A stretch of DNA of 64,000 bases from Paracoccaceae bacterium (GTDB lineage: Bacteria; Pseudomonadota; Alphaproteobacteria; Rhodobacterales; Rhodobacteraceae): positions 49,001 through 113,000 of the forward strand of contig JAQWNW010000069.1 of assembly GCA_029246285.1 (NCBI GenBank), in the 5' to 3' direction. Under the pieces are notes generated by a model that saw only the letters and a program-made list of their open reading frames with translations, was not told the DNA's origin and ran no database searches. Position 1 is the first letter of the stretch; each line of letters begins with the position of its first letter. The translations under genes were made by a program, and so were the position numbers. This document shows, piece by piece, positions 58,308 to 64,000 of this stretch.

Positions 58308-59150
58308 CTAGTCAAAAGCAATCCTAAACCCTATATTGCCACTAGTCGTATTGAATTTTACAGCCTGTCTTGAAGAGTTTCGATACCTGACACAATAAGA
58401 GTCATGACATAGATATGAGCCGCCTCTTGCAACAATAAAATCACCATTTAATGGTCCTTTAGGGTTTCTCTGATCTCGAGGCGAGTGGGTTTTTTCGAAC
58501 CGGTCAGCAACTAGTTCCCAGACATTTCCAATCATATTGTATAAGCCAAATTCATTGGGTTGATATGAAAAAATATCAACTGTCCCCCGATCTTTAAAAC
58601 TGTCATATTTTACATTTGGAAAGTCTCCGTCCCAAGTATTTGCCATTTTCTGATTGTTTAATTTTAGTGAATTACCCCAAGGAAATTTTTCACCAACCGT
58701 TCCACCTCGAGCAGAATACTCCCACTCAGCTTCTGTCAATAATCTGCAATTTCTCCATTCACAAAAAGCTAATGCATCTCGGATAGATATATGCACTACT
58801 GGATGATCAAGACGTTTAAGAATGTTACTTTTAGCACCTTCTGGTGATAACCAACTAGCATTAGGAACTGATCTCCAGATTGGAGACAAATTTGAGCACT
58901 CATACTGATCAGGGTCTTTTACGAACTTAAAAAATACAAATGAAGTTCCAATTTCTTCAGCAACTGTTCTATATCCAGTGGCATCGATAAATTCTTTAAA
59001 TTCTTTATTACTTACTGCAGTCTTCGAAATCTTAAAGCGGTTTAGCCAGATGTTTCTGATGGGTCCTTCGCCATCTTCTAGATGAGGCCCATCGTCAGCT
59101 CCCATTTTAAACCAACCACCTGGAAGCGTCACATTTCCCATCTCAGTCAT
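58308..59150 (-). CDS. Formylglycine-generating enzyme (SUMF1/FGE type)
   Basis: The 280-residue FGE-sulfatase domain protein has GGWFKMGADDG near the N-terminus, LTEAEWEYSARGG, GNVWELVADRF and the active-site ARGGSYLCHDSYCVRYRNSSRQ (Cys248, Cys253), the copper-binding cysteine pair of true aerobic FGE. It oxidises the CxPxR cysteine of sulfatases to formylglycine using O2. No signal peptide is seen. It overlaps the sulfatase stop by ATGA, so the two are coupled. Confidence 0.9.
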   Translation of the reverse strand: MTEMGNVTLPGGWFKMGADDGPHLEDGEGPIRNIWLNRFKISKTAVSNKEFKEFIDATGYRTVAEEIGTSFVFFKFVKDPDQYECSNLSPIWRSVPNASWLSPEGAKSNILKRLDHPVVHISIRDALAFCEWRNCRLLTEAEWEYSARGGTVGEKFPWGNSLKLNNQKMANTWDGDFPNVKYDSFKDRGTVDIFSYQPNEFGLYNMIGNVWELVADRFEKTHSPRDQRNPKGPLNGDFIVARGGSYLCHDSYCVRYRNSSRQAVKFNTTSGNIGFRIAFD

Positions 59151-60658
59151 TCTAAAGATTTTTCAACCTCTGAGTTATATTGATAAACCGGCTCCCAATC
59201 ATCTCCCCATGCATTTTTCCATAAGGTTTTTCGAGTGGAATTTTGCAATGACTTACCTCCATTCCATAAGTCGGCTTTAGAGTGAGAATAAGTTTTAAAA
59301 AAATTCTCAAGCAATTGATCCAATTTATTCTTTACCACTAAATAATGGGGTTCATTAATTAAATTTTTTTGTTCTTTCGGATCATTTTCTACGTCAAATA
59401 ATTCATCATCCAAATTAAATTTCTTTGACTCTTTAAATCGCTTAAAATAAACAAATTTTTGAGTTCTTACTACTCGAGTTTCTTCTTGCTCAGAAAAAAC
59501 CGCATCCTGCCCCCAATCCGTTATTTGATCACTCAATATTGGTAAAAGTGAACGGCTGGGCACACTTATACTATCATTAATTTGCTCGATTTTAGTTACA
59601 TCTAGTATTGTTGAAAAAATGTCCATATTTGACACCATTAGATCTGATCTTTGTCCAATCTTCGTGTCATCACCGTTTCTTATGATCATCGGAACAGAAT
59701 GAGCAGCTTTGTGTAGATTAGATGGGAAAGTAGCAGCACCATGCCCCCAAAAACCATGCTGCCCAACCGACAAACCATGATCTGCTGTGAAGATAAATAG
59801 AGTATCATCCATTAAACTCAAGTCATCCAACGTCGAAATAATTTCACCGACGCCATCGTCAACCATTGAGATTTGTGCATAATAATTCCTTAGAGTATCC
59901 AGATCATTTGGAGCTCTTAAAAGCATCGAATAATCCATACCTTTTCCAGACTGTGACTTAACCATATCGTAATTCTTAATTGCTTCTCGACTTAAATTTT
60001 CACGAGGGATAGAATTCATCGCACAATCTTTGTATCGCTCAGAATGTCTACACTCATCTTTTTCTTTTGTTGCAGGCCAATGTCCATAAGGTGCAGGATA
60101 AGGTAAGTACAAAAAGAAGGGCTTCTCATTATTGGTATTTTTCTTAAGAAAAGAGACTGCCTTTGATGTAAAAAAGTCAACTGAATGACCTTCGTGTAAA
60201 TAGTTCCTACCGTTTTCAAAAATTTCATTCCTAAAAAAGCTTCTAACATGACCATCGGCCATAGTTACCCAATGATCAAAGCCACGCATTGGTGTTTTAG
60301 GCTCCCCTAAATGGTACTTACCAATCAAAGCAGTTTCAAAACCATTACTTTTTAATATTTCTGGTAATGTATTTAATCCATCCAACGCATGCCAACCAAT
60401 TGGCCATTCATTACTCTTTCGATCATCAATCCAACTATGGACTCCATGCTGGGATGGCAAAAGGCCAGTTAAAACAGACGCCCGACATGGTGAACAAAAA
60501 GCATTTGGGCAAAAAGCATTATTAAAGGTAAAACTCCTTTGGGACAGCAAATCAAGATTTGGGGTATGAATTTCTTCATTTCCATAACATCCTAGGGTGG
60601 AGGCTTGTTGATTGTCTGTAAAGATTAAGACCACATTTTTTTTCTTAATTTTTTTCAA
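59147..60658 (-). CDS. Type I sulfatase
   Basis: The 503-residue sulfatase shows FTDNQQ near residue 15 (first metal ligands), the formylglycine motif CSPCR (55-59) with modifiable Cys55, and FTADHGLSVGQHGFWGHG. The start is TTG at 60658, with a strong GAGGTAGG site upstream. No signal peptide is visible, so it should be cytoplasmic, as is FGE. It is not close to choline sulfatase by eye; a sulfated carbohydrate or small sulfate ester imported by the cell is possible. Adjacent FGE supports activity. Confidence 0.9.
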   Translation of the reverse strand: MKKIKKKNVVLIFTDNQQASTLGCYGNEEIHTPNLDLLSQRSFTFNNAFCPNAFCSPCRASVLTGLLPSQHGVHSWIDDRKSNEWPIGWHALDGLNTLPEILKSNGFETALIGKYHLGEPKTPMRGFDHWVTMADGHVRSFFRNEIFENGRNYLHEGHSVDFFTSKAVSFLKKNTNNEKPFFLYLPYPAPYGHWPATKEKDECRHSERYKDCAMNSIPRENLSREAIKNYDMVKSQSGKGMDYSMLLRAPNDLDTLRNYYAQISMVDDGVGEIISTLDDLSLMDDTLFIFTADHGLSVGQHGFWGHGAATFPSNLHKAAHSVPMIIRNGDDTKIGQRSDLMVSNMDIFSTILDVTKIEQINDSISVPSRSLLPILSDQITDWGQDAVFSEQEETRVVRTQKFVYFKRFKESKKFNLDDELFDVENDPKEQKNLINEPHYLVVKNKLDQLLENFFKTYSHSKADLWNGGKSLQNSTRKTLWKNAWGDDWEPVYQYNSEVEKSLE

Positions 60659-60719
60659 GTTACCTACCTCAAAACCAAAGTTAAAACAAAATAAACATAC
60701 TAAAATTTATTAATTCAAA

Positions 60720-61868
60720 TCATTTAAGTGATCTCACAAAATTTCTAATATCTTCAATTAAAAACTTAGGCTGCTCCATTGCTGCAAAATGCCCACCACT
60801 CGGCATTTCAGTCCACTGTGTTACATTATATACCCTATCAACGTAAGATCTAGGAGGCCATGCAGACATTTCAGCTGGAAACAATGCACAGGCAGTTGGC
60901 ACTTCTACTCGTTTTCCCTCTTTTGATAAAACTCTCCCTCCCTCTTCCTCTCGACCATAGTAGATCCAAGATGCAGTATTGAAAGTCTTAGTAATGATAT
61001 AAATCATAATATTTGTTAGCAACGCATCCTTTGAAAAAACTGTCTCAATATCATCGCTCTTATTATCTGACCAGGAATGAAATTTTTCAATTATCCAAGC
61101 GGCAATTCCTACAGGACTATCCATCATACCATAACTCAATGTTTGGGGTTTAGTCGCTTGCAATATACGATATCCGTTCTCTGGTATTTGATCTTTTTCA
61201 AACGTCGATGCCCAAAGTTCTTCTTCCTCACCTTTTGGTCCTTCACAATGCCTAACAGTCATAATATTGATATGGATTCCCTCGCAGCATCTCGGATAAT
61301 CATAACCTAGCCAAGTTGATATAGTACCACCCCAATCGCCACCCTGCGCAATATAACTCTTGTATCCCAATACTTCAGTCATCAGTTTATTAAAAATCGA
61401 TGCCATCCTTCTAGGGCCATATGGCCTATGTGGTTTTCCTGAAAATCCAAACCCCACAAGTGATGGAACAATTACGTCAAAAGCATCTTCAACATTTCCT
61501 CCATATCTCTCAGGATGTGCTAAAGGGTCTATCATTTCGATAAATTCAATGATTGAACCAGGCCAGCCATGGCTTATTATCAATGGTTTTGGTTTTGAAC
61601 CACTACCTCTCTCATAAATAAAATGTACCTCAATTCCATCTATCTCTGAAATAAAATTATCAAACTTATTGATCTTGTCTGCTTGTCTTTGCCAATCAAA
61701 CTGCTCAACCCAATATTTACAAAGGTCTTTCATAAAATCAATATTTGTACCGAACTGCCAACCTCCATCACTTGGCATCTCATGCCATGGATATTCAGAA
61801 ACTTTTTTATGAATAAAGTTTATATCCTTTTGACAAACATCTATTTTAAATGTTTTGAGTATCGACAT
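60720..61868 (-). CDS. Epoxide hydrolase (EHN-domain type)
   Basis: From ATG 61868 (382 residues, MSILKTFKIDVCQ) with a TAGGTG ribosome site; a GTG at 61874 would be inside that site. The N-terminal EHN domain is followed by an alpha/beta-hydrolase core: HGWPG (100-104, oxyanion), nucleophile Asp178 in GGDWGG and His360 in GGHFAAM. It opens an epoxide to a diol. A perfect inverted repeat lies just upstream of its ribosome site. Confidence 0.88.
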   Translation of the reverse strand: MSILKTFKIDVCQKDINFIHKKVSEYPWHEMPSDGGWQFGTNIDFMKDLCKYWVEQFDWQRQADKINKFDNFISEIDGIEVHFIYERGSGSKPKPLIISHGWPGSIIEFIEMIDPLAHPERYGGNVEDAFDVIVPSLVGFGFSGKPHRPYGPRRMASIFNKLMTEVLGYKSYIAQGGDWGGTISTWLGYDYPRCCEGIHINIMTVRHCEGPKGEEEELWASTFEKDQIPENGYRILQATKPQTLSYGMMDSPVGIAAWIIEKFHSWSDNKSDDIETVFSKDALLTNIMIYIITKTFNTASWIYYGREEEGGRVLSKEGKRVEVPTACALFPAEMSAWPPRSYVDRVYNVTQWTEMPSGGHFAAMEQPKFLIEDIRNFVRSLK

Positions 61869-61880
61869 TAACACCTACTT

Positions 61881-61912
61881 TTGTAAATCTTAGTTTAAAA
61901 TAAGATTTACAA
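61881..61912. promoter_or_regulatory. 12-bp perfect inverted repeat upstream of the epoxide hydrolase
   Basis: TTGTAAATCTTA (61881-61892) and TAAGATTTACAA (61901-61912) are exact complements across an 8-nt spacer, in the divergent region between the epoxide hydrolase and the GMC oxidoreductase. It ends next to the ribosome site of the hydrolase and could be an operator or an RNA hairpin controlling translation. Confidence 0.55.
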
Positions 61913-62043
61913 CAGTTCAAATTGAAATGGAAATTCGATAATTTAATCAAATCATAATTGTTTAATTAACACTTTAAAAAATACCTTTCAGTAAATGAGC
62001 CAATCTAAAACAGTAAACTTATTAATAACTGGAGTGAATAAGC

Positions 62044-63663
62044 ATGATGGATAAAGGCCTAAAATCCCAAACTGAATTTGATTACATTATAATTGGAGCA
62101 GGTGCTGCTGGCTGTGTATTAGCATCCGAAATAATAAAAGACGGTCGATTTTCAGTTTGCTTGATAGAAGGAGGTCGTAAGGATACAAGCCGTTGGATAC
62201 ACATACCTGCCACAATGTTTAAAACTCTTAACACTCAGGATGCATCAAGAGTAATATCTGAGCCAGATGCGAGTTTAGACGATAGGAACTTCGTAGTCCC
62301 GCAAGGCACAGTATTAGGAGGTGGCTCCTCCATAAACGGTATGATTTATATGCGTGGGCAAGCAAAGGATTATAACGATTGGGAGATTAATCATGGATGT
62401 GTAGGTTGGAGTTACAAGGATGTACTTCCAATCTTCATAAACCAAGAAAAAAATACCCGCCTGTCAAAGCCATTTCATGGTAAAGATGGACCATTACGTG
62501 TCTCAGATCCTGAGTATAAACATCCTATAAATTCAGCGATTATTGAATCAGCTCTACAGGCTGGCTTATCATCCAATGAAGATTTCAACGGCGCTAATCA
62601 GGAAGGCACTGGATGGTATCAAGTAACAGCCCATAAAGGAAAGCGATACTCTGCTGCCACAAGCTTTCTAAAACCCCAACTTCATTCTGAGCAACTAACA
62701 TTGTTAACAAATACAAAGGCTCACAATATTTTATTTTCCAATTATACAGCGACAGAAGTCGCAATTAGTAATCAATATGGTCAAAAAAAATTAAAAGCAA
62801 AAAGAGAGATAATTTTATCTGCAGGAAGCTTTCAAAGTCCAAAATTATTAATGCAATCAGGCATTGGTCCTGAAGAAAATTTATTAAGAGCGGGCATAGA
62901 TGTGATTCACAACTCTACAAATGTTGGAGCGAATCTCCAAGACCATGTTGGCACTCCAGTGACGATGAACTTGAGAGAGAAAATCGGATTACACGACGAA
63001 GACAAAGGTTTTAAGGCCATCAAAAACGGGCTTAATTATTATGCATTTAAACGCGGACTATTGACTTCAAATATATTGGAAGCCGGAGCTTGCATTGATA
63101 CAAATGGTAAAGGTCGCCCAGACGTTCAATTTAATTTTGCTCCCTTCGCCGCTGGACCACCTGGAAAACCACCACTGCCCACCCACGCTGTTCAAGTAAG
63201 TCCAATGACCATGAGGCCTAAGTCTAGAAGCCGATTATATCTTGATACGAGCAATCCGAATGCTTCACTTAAGTTTTATGCAAATATGTTAGCAGATCCT
63301 GAAGATCTAGATACACTTCGAAGAGGAATTAGATTAGCAAGGGAGATTTTTAAACAAAGACCAATAACTGACATGGTTGAAGATGAAATTTGGCCTGGAA
63401 ATGGAGTCTCTTCTACAGTTGGCTCTAATACACTTGATGACCGTATTCGAGAGCAAGCAAGAACAATTTTTCACCCCGCTGGTACTTGTAGAATGGGGCC
63501 ACAAAAAAATGACGTTCTTGATTTAGATCTTAGAGTAAATGGGGTTGAAGGTTTGAGAGTTGTGGATTGCTCCATTATGCCAGCCTTGGTTTCAGGTAAT
63601 ACCAACGCGCCAACGATGATGATAGCTGGTAAAGCTGCTGAAAAAATTCTTGGAAGTCACTAA
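62044..63663 (+). CDS. GMC family oxidoreductase (choline dehydrogenase-like)
   Basis: This 539-residue FAD enzyme begins FDYIIIGAGAAGCVLASEI (FAD site 18-23), has GGGSSINGMIYMRG and the second GMC signature SAGSFQSPKLLMQSGIGP, and ends FHPAGTCRMG and NTNAPTMMIAGKAAEKI with the catalytic His and Asn. It resembles BetA/AlkJ-type alcohol dehydrogenases, but the substrate is open: choline, a polyol or a small alcohol. It is transcribed divergently from the epoxide hydrolase. Confidence 0.9.
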   Translation: MMDKGLKSQTEFDYIIIGAGAAGCVLASEIIKDGRFSVCLIEGGRKDTSRWIHIPATMFKTLNTQDASRVISEPDASLDDRNFVVPQGTVLGGGSSINGMIYMRGQAKDYNDWEINHGCVGWSYKDVLPIFINQEKNTRLSKPFHGKDGPLRVSDPEYKHPINSAIIESALQAGLSSNEDFNGANQEGTGWYQVTAHKGKRYSAATSFLKPQLHSEQLTLLTNTKAHNILFSNYTATEVAISNQYGQKKLKAKREIILSAGSFQSPKLLMQSGIGPEENLLRAGIDVIHNSTNVGANLQDHVGTPVTMNLREKIGLHDEDKGFKAIKNGLNYYAFKRGLLTSNILEAGACIDTNGKGRPDVQFNFAPFAAGPPGKPPLPTHAVQVSPMTMRPKSRSRLYLDTSNPNASLKFYANMLADPEDLDTLRRGIRLAREIFKQRPITDMVEDEIWPGNGVSSTVGSNTLDDRIREQARTIFHPAGTCRMGPQKNDVLDLDLRVNGVEGLRVVDCSIMPALVSGNTNAPTMMIAGKAAEKILGSH

Positions 63664-63692
63664 AATATCTTAAATTGTCTGTGAGAATTGCT

Positions 63693-63767
63693 TGGCTGGG
63701 GTGGTAGGATTCGAACCTACGGTACACGCTACCAAAAAGCGTTGCCTTACCACTTGGCCACACCCCA
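63693..63767 (-). tRNA. tRNA-Gln (UUG)
   Basis: The 75-nt cloverleaf has acceptor TGGGGTG/CACCCCA (U1-A72 as expected for Gln), anticodon stem ACGCT/AGCGT with loop TTTTGGT (anticodon TTG), T arm GTAGGTTCGAATCCTAC and an encoded CCA end. It converges on the GMC gene. Confidence 0.97.
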
Positions 63768-63838
63768 GTAGCGAGAAACCGAATACGCAACAAACGTTCA
63801 ATTTTCAAGGCCAAAAACAAAATTAATTATATTAAATT

Positions 63839-64000
63839 TTATTTGGGGTTAGGGAAAAAAAGACTTTCACCTTTAATCTTATAATTTTCGATCAACTTAC
63901 CGGCAGTTTTTGATACTAACCAATCTTCAACTAACCTTGCGTTCTTATATGCAATATTGGGGTATTTAGTGACAGAAACAGGTAAGTATGAATATTGATT
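63839..64000 (-). CDS. Tungstate ABC transporter substrate-binding protein TupA (C-terminal tail, cut by window edge)
   Basis: An open frame enters from the right edge and ends with TAA at 63839-63841: 53 residues, too short to be noticed by length alone. It reads VTKYPNIAYKNARLVEDWLV followed by KLIENYKIKGESLFFPNPK. The DWLVS, I-x-x-Y and GESLFFPN pattern resembles the end of TupA/WtpA-type tungstate-binding proteins. The start and signal peptide are outside. Confidence is limited by length. Confidence 0.6.
   Translation of the reverse strand, partial: NQYSYLPVSVTKYPNIAYKNARLVEDWLVSKTAGKLIENYKIKGESLFFPNPK

Noticed and set aside
59147..60658. Choline sulfatase (betC)
   Set aside because: The CSPCR region and C-terminal part do not match remembered choline sulfatase wording, and betA/betB-type neighbours are not in the same operon.

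Overview
The window is 64 kb of AT-rich bacterial chromosome that reads like a low-GC, streamlined marine alphaproteobacterium, most probably of the Rhodobacterales/Roseobacter lineage. This is judged from remembered protein signatures in EF-G, RpoB, the YbjN-like protein and UbiK, and from gene blocks known in that group: trxB-lrp next to pgeF-midA-lgt, hom-glpX-recJ, and a fused ATP sulfurylase/APS kinase. No database search was possible. I see no insertion sequence, prophage, CRISPR array or rRNA. Gene density is very high, with many 4-nt ATGA overlaps and frequent TTG/GTG starts.

Left part (1-14.5 kb): the tail of a lytic murein transglycosylase; acs; a split sulfopyruvate decarboxylase (comD/comE); then, on the minus strand, trxB, fused sat/cysC and a glycosyltransferase-like gene. 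Next come divergent lrp, the lgt-midA-pgeF set, ubiK, and a ybjN-like gene followed by proC, a CsaA-like gene and a D-2-hydroxyacid dehydrogenase. Thymidine kinase converges on these.

Central part (14.5-34 kb, minus strand): the information-processing block, read from right to left. It runs GT2/GtrA, GT39, secE, nusG, rplK, rplA, rplJ, rplL, rpoB, rpoC, rpsL, rpsG, fusA, tuf. An L10-type leader, an attenuator-like hairpin before rpoB, a strong hairpin after rpoC, a good promoter before rpsL and a hairpin after tuf are visible. A DUF2147 gene, then hom-glpX-recJ and tRNA-Glu follow on the right.

Right part (39-64 kb): accessory catabolism. Glutathione-dependent formaldehyde dehydrogenase is paired with a metallo-beta-lactamase-fold hydrolase. 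Next is a 14-kb divergent island (41.1-55.3 kb). Its minus-strand operon encodes ALDH, a luciferase-like monooxygenase, a CaiD-like hydratase, a carnitine-dehydrogenase-like enzyme, a beta-keto acid cleavage enzyme, an acyl-CoA dehydrogenase, an ADP-forming acyl-CoA ligase and an amidase. Its plus-strand operon encodes RidA, an alpha/beta hydrolase, a class III CoA-transferase fused to a flavin reductase, and an AA_synth (DUF1185) protein. The island combines gamma-butyrobetaine/carnitine-to-betaine chemistry with a two-component flavin monooxygenase set resembling the trigonelline (Tgn) or Rut ring-opening systems. It is the best candidate here for an undescribed pathway, probably for a quaternary or N-methylated marine osmolyte. 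It holds no regulator or transporter gene.

Beyond it lie a TPR protein, a Cys/Met-type PLP enzyme, a formylglycine-generating enzyme with its sulfatase, an epoxide hydrolase preceded by a perfect 12-bp inverted repeat, a GMC oxidoreductase, tRNA-Gln and the tail of a TupA-like tungstate-binding protein.
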